31,501 bases of DNA from a virus, in the IMG/VR virus record IMGVR_UViG_3300042691_043364, positions 1 through 31,501 of that record; one strand, given 5' to 3'. Position numbers and translations under genes: made by a program. Positions 1 to 6,377 of the stretch are shown piece after piece. Each line of letters opens with the position of its first letter. The first letter of the stretch is position 1. The notes beneath the pieces were generated by a model. The model worked only from the letters and a program-made list of their open reading frames with translations, was not told where the DNA came from and made no database searches.

Positions 1-2
1 GC

Positions 3-23
3 CTCGACATGAACATCATCTGA
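3..23 (+). CDS. 3' end of an upstream gene (partial)
   Basis: Frame 3 reads LDMNII and then TGA at 21-23. A strong hairpin terminator follows 23 bases later, so a coding region very probably ends here. The other two + frames also stop within the first 31 bases, so the choice of frame is a judgement based on the plausible hydrophobic strand-like ending. Given the structural genes downstream the upstream gene may be a head protein, but nothing in the seven visible codons proves it. Confidence 0.35.
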   Translation, partial: LDMNII

Positions 24-46
24 TGTTCTAGCCGATAAGGCGCTGG

Positions 47-78
47 TCGGCCACCCTTCGGGGTGGCCGATTCAGTTT
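47..78 (+). terminator. Hairpin terminator with UUCG tetraloop
   Basis: A perfect 10-bp stem (47-56 with 61-70) is closed by the very stable C(UUCG)G tetraloop at 57-60. Only a weak T-rich tail follows. It lies between the end of the upstream gene and the candidate promoter at 86-94, so it probably ends the preceding transcript. Confidence 0.8.
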
Positions 79-85
79 GAGCGAC

Positions 86-94
86 ATACTTAAC
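86..94 (+). promoter_or_regulatory. Candidate late promoter box ATACTTAAC
   Basis: An exact match to the recurrent ATANTTAA(C/G) element of this window, identical to the copy before the first sheath gene. It sits just after a terminator and ends 56 bases before the ATG at 151. A promoter role is inferred from position and recurrence only. Confidence 0.5.
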
Positions 95-99
95 GGTAG

Positions 100-118
100 G
101 AATCGAATACTTCGATTC
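100..118 (+). repeat. Short perfect inverted repeat
   Basis: GAATCGAA (100-107) and TTCGATTC (111-118) form an 8-bp inverted repeat around a 3-base spacer. It lies between the candidate promoter box and the ribosome binding site of the gene at 151. It could be a 5' leader hairpin or an operator, or it could be chance. Confidence 0.35.
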
Positions 119-150
119 ATCGTTAGAGATTTTAAGAAGGAGATTTCAAG

Positions 151-603
151 ATGGCAAGCACAAAAATTGACACTCGCGGTACAGTCGACTCGTCTTCCGG
201 GACCGGTCTCACCGTTGACGTAGCGTCCACGTTCAACAGCTCAGTTTCCATGGTCTACACCCCATCGACCACGGTTCAGGCTATCGATGCGTCTGGGTCC
301 ATCACCTATCCGGGTGTGTACACCCTCAGCAACGTGACGCCGGCAGGTGTATTCCTTCCGGCTCCCTCGACCGTCCCCGGCGGCATGATCGTGTTCCGCA
401 CCCTGGGCTCCGCAGCGCAGCGGCACTTCCTGACGGGTACCTCCGACGCTGACCTCGGTGTGTTCATAACGAATGGAACGACAGGTGGAAGCAAGCTCAC
501 GCTCGGTGGGACAATCGGAAGCTCGGTGGCCCTGATCTCCGATGGAAGAAACTTCCTTCAGATGTCCTACAGCGGTTCTGCGCCCACATACTCGAACAGC
601 TGA
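151..603 (+). CDS. Small virion structural protein, possibly a head decoration or fibre protein
   Basis: A 150-residue protein rich in Ser, Thr, Gly and Val with almost no charge, the composition of a beta-rich virion surface protein. No signal peptide or membrane segment is seen. The C-terminal part (GSSVALISDGRNFLQMSYSG, residues about 122-141) has a pattern common at the ends of small phage decoration and fibre proteins; that is a family impression, not a search result. The start is supported by AAGGAG about 8 bases before ATG. The gene forms its own transcription unit between two hairpin terminators and has a candidate promoter box at 86-94. This suggests strong, separate expression as expected of an abundant capsid-associated protein. 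The gene is convincing, the exact role is not. Confidence 0.6.
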   Translation: MASTKIDTRGTVDSSSGTGLTVDVASTFNSSVSMVYTPSTTVQAIDASGSITYPGVYTLSNVTPAGVFLPAPSTVPGGMIVFRTLGSAAQRHFLTGTSDADLGVFITNGTTGGSKLTLGGTIGSSVALISDGRNFLQMSYSGSAPTYSNS

Positions 604-619
604 TCGTATTCGAGCACTC

Positions 620-656
620 ACGGGCAGGACGATGGCGGTCCTGCCCGTCTTGTTTT
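620..656 (+). terminator. Rho-independent terminator after the small structural gene
   Basis: An 11-bp perfect GC-rich stem (620-630 with 638-648), a 7-base loop and a T-rich tail (CTTGTTTT). It begins 17 bases after the stop at 603 and isolates this gene from the cassette starting at 706. Confidence 0.85.
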
Positions 657-705
657 AATGATTTTAGGCCGAGCGTAATATGTATCTGAGTATGGAGATG
701 CAAGC

Positions 706-1896
706 ATGAGAATCACTGAGGCTGCCCTTCGCAGGATACTTCGCGAGGAAGCGAGAAGAACACGTATATTCGAGGCTGAACTCGACGGTGGGAGCGAGCC
801 CGGCGAATCAGACGCCACTTCCGATCCCGCAGATGCTGCGAACACAGTTGCCGCAGCCACCCCTACCGCGAATCCTGCATCGAGTCTCGACGCTACGTTA
901 AAGGGGATTCTGCAGAATGGACTTTCCAACCTCGGCTTAACAGGTTTCAACGTGGACGCAGCCACCCCGCAGAGCCTCGTCACGAAGTACCTGGAGTTCC
1001 TGAACGTTGGAACGATGAACGCCGACCTGTGGTTCGGTGATGGGCAGTACCCTGCGCAGTACGATGAAGCTCAACAGAAGAAATTCCTGAATTACTTCGT
1101 TGACAAGTGGAACCAAAACCTGGATTTCGCTGAAGTGGTGGACGCGGATGAGGACAATGACGTGGGAGACGACACCGTGGACTGGGGTACAGTGGATACC
1201 AATGAGCTCATCAACCTCATAGACAGTGACGAGGCACCAGGAGGTCTCGACTCTTTCGATCGTTATACAGGTCAGTGGAACGATGAAGCAGGTCTCCAGC
1301 TTGTCAGGATTCACAACGCGTTCGTTGCATTGAAGAAGCTGCTTCCTGGAACGCCCAACATCAATCCGAGCAGCCTGAAACCGCAGGGCGGCGGTGCGGC
1401 GTCCACACCGGCTGAGACTGCCAAGCCAGCCGAGCCCGCTACTTCTGATGCCGGCACAGCAGCGAGTGGAACAGCAGCAGCAGGCGGAGCAGCAGCAGCA
1501 GGTGGAGCAGCGGCAGGTGGTGGGTCGAGACAGCAGATCCCAGTCATCGCAGGCGTGGCAGAGATACAGGGCATTGTCGGAATGTCCAGGGAACAGCAGG
1601 ACGGTCGATGGGGAAAGAACACTCAGATTGCCGTCTCAAATTACATAGATCAGAAGCTGAAAGGTAGGATAGTCATAGAACCACAGGACATCACGGCATT
1701 GCAACTCGCATCGCAGTGGAAAACGGTAGGTCCACGTATTACGTCTGTGAACGGTACGGCGGCGAGGTACCCGAACGGCAACGCTCAGGAATTTCTGGCG
1801 TTTCTAAAGCTAACGGCTCAACCCGTTCAATCGAATCCTGGAGGAAAGATGCTCAGCGAGAGCAGGAAGAGGATAAGCATCAACTGGGGTCGCTGA
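706..1896 (+). CDS. Putative head cargo protein with targeting-like N-terminus and peptidoglycan-binding-like domain
   Basis: 396 residues. The N-terminus MRITEAALRRILREEARR is a basic amphipathic helix followed by IFE|A at residues 21-24, which resembles a T4-type capsid-targeting peptide and prohead-protease site. Residues about 28-65 are acidic and Ala/Pro-rich, probably disordered. An acidic helical domain spans about 65-225. A Pro/Ala linker with AAAGG repeats spans about 226-272. Residues about 285-313 (IQGIVGMSREQQDGRWG, then KNTQIAV) match the DGxxGxxTxxAV signature of the peptidoglycan-binding domain 1 fold. The C-terminus MLSESRKRISINWGR resembles that of the next gene. GGAG 8 bases upstream supports the start. 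It could be an injected cell-wall-binding protein; it shows no catalytic lysozyme motif. Neither domain assignment has been tested by search. Confidence 0.6.
   Translation: MRITEAALRRILREEARRTRIFEAELDGGSEPGESDATSDPADAANTVAAATPTANPASSLDATLKGILQNGLSNLGLTGFNVDAATPQSLVTKYLEFLNVGTMNADLWFGDGQYPAQYDEAQQKKFLNYFVDKWNQNLDFAEVVDADEDNDVGDDTVDWGTVDTNELINLIDSDEAPGGLDSFDRYTGQWNDEAGLQLVRIHNAFVALKKLLPGTPNINPSSLKPQGGGAASTPAETAKPAEPATSDAGTAASGTAAAGGAAAAGGAAAGGGSRQQIPVIAGVAEIQGIVGMSREQQDGRWGKNTQIAVSNYIDQKLKGRIVIEPQDITALQLASQWKTVGPRITSVNGTAARYPNGNAQEFLAFLKLTAQPVQSNPGGKMLSESRKRISINWGR
1470..1521 (+). repeat. GCA-rich imperfect tandem repeat encoding an Ala/Gly linker
   Basis: Units of about 18 bases (GCAGCAGCAGGYGGA-like) repeat roughly two and a half times within the gene at 706-1896 and encode AAAGG-type repeats. 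It is a low-complexity spacer between the helical domain and the peptidoglycan-binding-like domain, and prone to length change by slippage. Confidence 0.7.
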
Positions 1897-1914
1897 GACC
1901 AGGGAGCGATTAAG

Positions 1915-3447
1915 TTGTTCAGCATCTTGAAATTCATGTACCCGGTCTCACGGGTCGATGAGGGCGGCAACACCCGCGCGCTCGTGCGTGACCCTGAGAC
2001 GGGCCTCGTCGTCGGCGGCGAGCAGATCAGAACTTTTCGTGGGCGGGAGGCGTACGCTGAGAAGATAGATCTCAGGTCAGGACGGATCACACGTCAGCAG
2101 CTGAGGGCCGATGTCATCGAGATGCTGGTGAAGCTCGATGAGGAGTTCGAACGGGATCACGGCGAACCCATCTGGGACCGGGCACAGAGGGACGACATCC
2201 TCGGGTCGGGGTTCGCTTTTAACGGTTCATCGTCGCACCTCTTCGCGCCCCCGGAGACTCTCTCCGACGAGGAGTTCATCAAGCACAAACCGTCTGTCGG
2301 TGACATAGACCTGACAGTGCCAGCTGATAAGATGGATAAGCTGTTTCAGACCCTCAACAGGCGTGAGGACGCGCAGCTCACGCCCAACATCGCCTACGTC
2401 GGTCACAACAAGAAGTCGCCGGGCTCGCACCAGATCAACGCGCTCTTCGCCTACACCTGGGACCCTGATGCTCCGGAAGGTGAGGGTGACACCTTCTTCC
2501 AGATCGATTTCGAGGGTTCCGAGTACGAGGAAGGTAGACCTACCGAGTGGGCAAAGTTCTCGTACTCCTCGGCATGGCGTGACGTTCTCGCAGGGGTCAA
2601 GGGCCTCGCGCATAAGGTTCTGCTCTTCTCCATCGCGGCGGTGAAGTCACCACCGCCCATCAACGCCCGTGAGGCGACCCCCACGGCCTCCGCTGAGAGT
2701 CCTACCATCAAGACGACACGCGACCCCAGCTTCGTTGAACCTTCGTCGGATGAGATCGAGAGGATGGTGGCTACGCGGCAGGAGGAGATCATGGGAACCC
2801 AGAAGAGGAAGAACCCTGAATCCGCTCGTAAAGCTGCCGAGCGGGAGGTAGCCGCCCAGATCAGAAAGTCGTCAAGGATTCCTGCTCCCCTCAGGCCCGT
2901 GAGAACCCTCGATCTTGTGACTGGGCTGGGTGATCGCTACCAGAGGCTCGACTGGACCCACAACGGTGACGAGGTCTACAAGTACCTCAAGCGCACCGAG
3001 CGTACGAACTCGATACGCGATGTGAGGGCGATATTTGAGAACCTGATGGGGTCGACTCCCCCACCGACTCCTGAAGACCTGCAGAAGTTCGGTTCCTTCC
3101 TCGGTGTCATCGAGCTCATGAAGGAACGCCTTGCTCCGCAGGAGATTGTCAAGGTGTACGAGGAGATGATAGATCGTTTCTTCGGTGAGCGTGGACAGCA
3201 GCTCTCGGCGACCGATCCGAATGAGGACATGGGCGTGAAGGATAAGGTCCTCGAGACGTTCAGGCAGCTGCTCCCAGAGGCGGAATCCTCGACAGTTGAC
3301 CTCGAGGGTATCAAGAAATCATTCTACTCGAGGTACAAGGTCAGGGGTCAGGAAGGGTTTGAGGAGGACTCCGATCAGCCCAACATCGACGAGTCACGCA
3401 GCAGGAAGATGTCGAGACTCATAGAAGCTGTGATCTGGGGAAGCTGA
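1915..3447 (+). CDS. Pol-beta-fold nucleotidyltransferase-like protein
   Basis: 510 residues from a TTG start, chosen because AGGGAG lies 8 bases upstream; the next in-frame ATG is at 1936. The nucleotidyltransferase signature is visible: GSSS at 104-107, then SVGDIDLTV with D130 and D132, and a third candidate carboxylate in FFQIDFEG at D198. The superfamily pattern is hG(G/S)...DhD...hDh; here the spacing between the GS and DxD elements is longer than usual. Residues about 240-310 are a Pro/Ser/Lys-rich linker, followed by a helical C-terminal region. The last 18 residues, ESRSRKMSRLIEAVIWGS, resemble those of the neighbouring gene and contain LIE|A, a possible prohead-protease site. The stop overlaps the next start (TGATG), so it is co-translated with the ligase/NMNAT-like fusion. 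Members of this fold transfer nucleotides to RNA, proteins or small molecules; the substrate cannot be read from the sequence. Confidence 0.65.
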   Translation: MFSILKFMYPVSRVDEGGNTRALVRDPETGLVVGGEQIRTFRGREAYAEKIDLRSGRITRQQLRADVIEMLVKLDEEFERDHGEPIWDRAQRDDILGSGFAFNGSSSHLFAPPETLSDEEFIKHKPSVGDIDLTVPADKMDKLFQTLNRREDAQLTPNIAYVGHNKKSPGSHQINALFAYTWDPDAPEGEGDTFFQIDFEGSEYEEGRPTEWAKFSYSSAWRDVLAGVKGLAHKVLLFSIAAVKSPPPINAREATPTASAESPTIKTTRDPSFVEPSSDEIERMVATRQEEIMGTQKRKNPESARKAAEREVAAQIRKSSRIPAPLRPVRTLDLVTGLGDRYQRLDWTHNGDEVYKYLKRTERTNSIRDVRAIFENLMGSTPPPTPEDLQKFGSFLGVIELMKERLAPQEIVKVYEEMIDRFFGERGQQLSATDPNEDMGVKDKVLETFRQLLPEAESSTVDLEGIKKSFYSRYKVRGQEGFEEDSDQPNIDESRSRKMSRLIEAVIWGS

Positions 3448-5231
3448 TGTCAACGAATATCTCGATCGACGATCTTAAAAAAGTCATGATACGCCCCGAC
3501 GCGTCAGCTCGGGCACGTGCTAATGACCGAGCAAAGGCGCAGGCGTTCCTCGATGATCCTAGCATCAAGATCGTTGAGAAGATCGACGGCACGAAGCTCA
3601 CGCTCCTGCGCAGGAATAATGAGTTCGATCCGGACAACTACGCAAAGAACTGGTACATCGCGTACAAGGGTAACGTGATCTATCCAGGCGAGGCGCGTGG
3701 CCTGGCCAGCCGCGAGGAGGAGGTTCGTGCGACCTCATCAGGCACGGCGCAGTACTCCCTCATCCACACCCATCTCGCGCGGGTTCACAGGAATACAGCC
3801 TCCATTCCGCAGGGAACCGAGTTCTTCCTCGAGTTCGTGCAGCGTAAGCCGACCATCAGTCGTGAGTACCCGAAGAAGCACGGCATATTTCTCACCCTCT
3901 TCGGCCCATCACGCTATAAGGTAACAGGAACACATCTCGTCACGAACATCACCCCTGTGGATGACGAGGCGACTCTCGAGGAGTACGCGAGGCTCCTCGA
4001 TGTGAATACCTATCCCACGCTGTTCGAGGGGTCTCTGTCATCACTGCAGGGCCTGCAGACAGGGATCAGGAGCTCCTCCATCGAGAGGCGGGTCGCTGAC
4101 ATGATCGAAAAGATCCGCGCAGCGTACGCCGACACAACCCCGGATCGTCCGCTGCGGATCGTGGACGCACTGTACGAAGTCTTCTCGGATTTTGACACGT
4201 CGCTGTCCACCGAGACTGAACGCTCTCCTGCGGAGGGTTCGGTGTTCAGGACATCAGCAACACGAGCTCTCTATAAGGCGCTCAGGTTCGATCAGCACGA
4301 CGTTGAGCATCGCGCTGCGATGAAGCAGAAGTTCAGGGCTGCGACCCGTGAGGATGAGCAGGCTTACTGGGACGGTGTCATCGCGATCGCAAATGAGATA
4401 TCAGCTGAGCACGCTCCCAATCAACGTCGAAACGTTCCGGAAGCCGAGCTCAACAGCAAGTTCGAGGACATTCACCAGGAGTGTTACTTCGACAGCGCGA
4501 TCGCGAACCGTCTCGGTGCACTCAACCACCCAAAGTCCCTGATACAGCGGCAGGAGGATCTCTTCCTCACAACGAAGTCGCAGGTGATGAGACGGCTCGA
4601 GATAGGGACCCAGAACGGGATCAGCATCGGCATATTCGTCGTCGCTGGAAAACCTGTTCACGCTGGACACTGGAGCATGATACAGCTGGCATCCCAGGAG
4701 TGTGACGAGGCGCTTATCATCACATCGACCTCCGGACGTGATGAGCTGCCCCCTGGTGTGATGATCGATGCGTGGAAGGCGGTGCTGGAGCCGCAGTTTC
4801 ACCGTGATTATCCCAACGCGACCCTCATCATCACCCCTGAATCACCGTTGCAGCTCGCGGTCGATAAGATGCGACAGCTGAAGGATGTCGTGAGCAAGTT
4901 CGTGTTCTACTCCGATGATGAGGACGCGCGTGGCAAGTACGCAGTGGAAAAGATGTCGGATTACATTCGTGATCCGGTCGCATTCTCCAAGTTCCAGCAG
5001 CGTCCGGTCGCGAGGTCAGAGACCGTGCAGATCTCAGGAACAAGGATGAGGCAGTTTCTTGCTGCTGACGACAAGCAATCGTTTGACAGCTACGTACCTC
5101 AGACGTTGAGCCAGGAGCTGAAGGACAAGTACTGGTCAATCCTGAAAGGTGAACACGGAAAAATAGTCGATTCGAGAAGCAGAAGCAACATTCTGAGAGC
5201 TTTGTTTGAATCTCTCAGAAATACGAAATAA
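3447..5231 (+). CDS. Fusion of ligase-type (KxDG) nucleotidyltransferase and NMNAT-like (HxGH) adenylyltransferase
   Basis: 594 residues. Residues 43-54 (VEKIDGTKLTLL) hold the KxDGxK motif I of covalent nucleotidyltransferases (RNA/DNA ligases, capping enzymes), with K45 the expected adenylated lysine. EFFLEFV at 125-131 fits a motif III-type strand and FEG at 193-195 could be motif IV. A helical linker follows. The C-terminal domain starts at about 390: IGIFVVAGKPVHAGHWSMIQ has HxGH (H405, H408), and ISGTRMR at 529-535 matches the ISxTxxR motif typical of NMNAT/NadM/NadR enzymes. These adenylate NMN to NAD+; related enzymes use other substrates. The C-terminus SRSRSNILRALFESLRNTK resembles the possible capsid-targeting tails nearby. 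The gene overlaps the preceding nucleotidyltransferase by one base. Possible roles are RNA repair, NAD+ replenishment or nucleotide tagging. Domain calls are fairly secure, biology is inference. Confidence 0.75.
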   Translation: MSTNISIDDLKKVMIRPDASARARANDRAKAQAFLDDPSIKIVEKIDGTKLTLLRRNNEFDPDNYAKNWYIAYKGNVIYPGEARGLASREEEVRATSSGTAQYSLIHTHLARVHRNTASIPQGTEFFLEFVQRKPTISREYPKKHGIFLTLFGPSRYKVTGTHLVTNITPVDDEATLEEYARLLDVNTYPTLFEGSLSSLQGLQTGIRSSSIERRVADMIEKIRAAYADTTPDRPLRIVDALYEVFSDFDTSLSTETERSPAEGSVFRTSATRALYKALRFDQHDVEHRAAMKQKFRAATREDEQAYWDGVIAIANEISAEHAPNQRRNVPEAELNSKFEDIHQECYFDSAIANRLGALNHPKSLIQRQEDLFLTTKSQVMRRLEIGTQNGISIGIFVVAGKPVHAGHWSMIQLASQECDEALIITSTSGRDELPPGVMIDAWKAVLEPQFHRDYPNATLIITPESPLQLAVDKMRQLKDVVSKFVFYSDDEDARGKYAVEKMSDYIRDPVAFSKFQQRPVARSETVQISGTRMRQFLAADDKQSFDSYVPQTLSQELKDKYWSILKGEHGKIVDSRSRSNILRALFESLRNTK

Positions 5232-5236
5232 TTAAC
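5228..5236 (+). promoter_or_regulatory. Candidate late promoter box ATAATTAAC
   Basis: An exact match to the recurrent ATANTTAA(C/G) element. It begins at the TAA stop of the preceding gene and ends 17 bases before the ATG at 5254, with the ribosome binding site between them. Confidence 0.45.
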
Positions 5237-5253
5237 AGCAGGAGATTCAATTC

Positions 5254-6303
5254 ATGCTCATCAGAGAAAGTGCATTACGCAAGATCGTCCGTCAGGAGAT
5301 CCTAAGAGAGGTCACGCAGGCCGACCTCAACAAGGTAGTCAATGATCAAATAGCGGCTGGCGGTGGAGCGACAACCGCGGGTGGGAGCGTAACACCGCTT
5401 GCAAATCCTAATTTGAAAGCGGTCGGTCCTGACTTCCCACCTGCCAAATACAAGGGAGCATGGCAGATGCTCGTTGGATCAGGTAAAATTCCGGGAGAGT
5501 CAGGCTACGTCAAGCAATTTTGGGACGCTGTATCCAAGCAGGTTCCTGAGGTTTCCGAGAAGCTAGGGACGACGGCCGTCTCTAATCAGATGGCAACTTT
5601 AATTGACGGAGTCGCCCAACGAGGTAGCAAGCACCCCCGCGCTGCCGCGATGTTGCAGGTTCTTGACAGCGGGGAGCCCGCTGGAAGAACTGTTATCAAT
5701 GTTTTTTACACAGCATTGACAGGTAAGTTCGCGACGAGGACGTACGATTCCATGCAGTACTTTGCTCAACCTGATCCGCAGTACTGGAAGGGAACTGAGA
5801 AGCTGTCCAAGGCCGCCGAGGGTCAGGCTAGCGTAGCTCAGAACATCATACGGTATCTCAGGATTATTCTTACCATGGATCCTTCAACGTTCATGGCAAC
5901 TCCGAACCCGACTCCGACCCCAACACCGACTCCGGCCCCTGAGCCCCCTCCGCCGCCTCCGAACCCGAACCCAGTTGACGTCGTTGACACTGGACTGAAG
6001 ACTGGTGCATGGTTGAAGCAGAACGGCGTTCAGGCTGCGTATCCAGGTCGCTTTAAGGATTCACCGTACTACGTTCTTGGTAAGGATCCAGCAAGGAAGC
6101 CCGTCGCCGGTACGACCGTCCTCGGACCTTACGGCGACCCGTTTATCTACGAGGAAGCGGGCGGTGGAAAGCTTCGAGTCGTGGGTGGACCGATCAGGAG
6201 GTCGATTGGTGCTGTCTTCACGCATACCCAGACCAAGAGGATGTACGGACAGCACAACCCAAGCGGTCCGGGACAGAGAAAGGTCGCGGGTAAGACCGTT
6301 TAA
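5254..6303 (+). CDS. Putative head cargo protein with targeting-like N-terminus and Pro/Thr linker
   Basis: 349 residues, function not recognised. The N-terminus MLIRESALRKIVRQEILRE is a basic amphipathic helix closely like that of the gene at 706 (AALRRILREE versus SALRKIVRQE), with LRE at 17-19 as a possible protease site. A Gly/Ala/Thr spacer (33-48) leads to a helical domain (about 50-215), then a Pro/Thr/Asn linker (about 217-241), then a small C-terminal domain (about 243-349) rich in Gly, Arg and aromatic residues. No enzyme motif is seen. CAGGAG about 10 bases upstream supports the start. It has its own promoter-like box and a downstream hairpin terminator, so it is probably a separate late transcript. 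The architecture (terminal tag, helical domain, flexible linker, small domain) parallels the gene at 706. Confidence 0.55.
   Translation: MLIRESALRKIVRQEILREVTQADLNKVVNDQIAAGGGATTAGGSVTPLANPNLKAVGPDFPPAKYKGAWQMLVGSGKIPGESGYVKQFWDAVSKQVPEVSEKLGTTAVSNQMATLIDGVAQRGSKHPRAAAMLQVLDSGEPAGRTVINVFYTALTGKFATRTYDSMQYFAQPDPQYWKGTEKLSKAAEGQASVAQNIIRYLRIILTMDPSTFMATPNPTPTPTPTPAPEPPPPPPNPNPVDVVDTGLKTGAWLKQNGVQAAYPGRFKDSPYYVLGKDPARKPVAGTTVLGPYGDPFIYEEAGGGKLRVVGGPIRRSIGAVFTHTQTKRMYGQHNPSGPGQRKVAGKTV
5903..5974 (+). repeat. CCN-rich low-complexity tract encoding a Pro/Thr linker
   Basis: The tract encodes PNPTPTPTPTPAPEPPPPPP followed by NPNP within the gene at 5254-6303. It is a typical flexible interdomain spacer and not a mobile element. 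Confidence 0.75.
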
Positions 6304-6327
6304 CAACTCGAGTCTTTCTTTTCCAAT

Positions 6328-6360
6328 GAACGAGCGGCTTCACGCCGCTCGTTCCTATTT
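6328..6360 (+). terminator. Hairpin terminator before the neck genes
   Basis: An 11-bp perfect stem (6328-6338 with 6344-6354) with the loop TTCAC, followed by a short T-containing tail CTATTT. The tail overlaps the candidate promoter box at 6355-6363, so a terminator and a promoter are packed back to back. Confidence 0.75.
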
Positions 6361-6363
6361 AAG
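6355..6363 (+). promoter_or_regulatory. Candidate late promoter box CTATTTAAG
   Basis: It has the TANTTAAG core of the recurrent element, with C in place of the usual first A. It lies immediately after the terminator stem and 14 bases before the ATG at 6378. Confidence 0.4.
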
Positions 6364-6377
6364 GTCGGAGACGTCAG

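Noticed and set aside
1470-1521. Ala/Gly triplet repeat as a mobile or regulatory repeat
   Set aside because: It is in frame, encodes a flexible linker, and does not recur elsewhere in the window.
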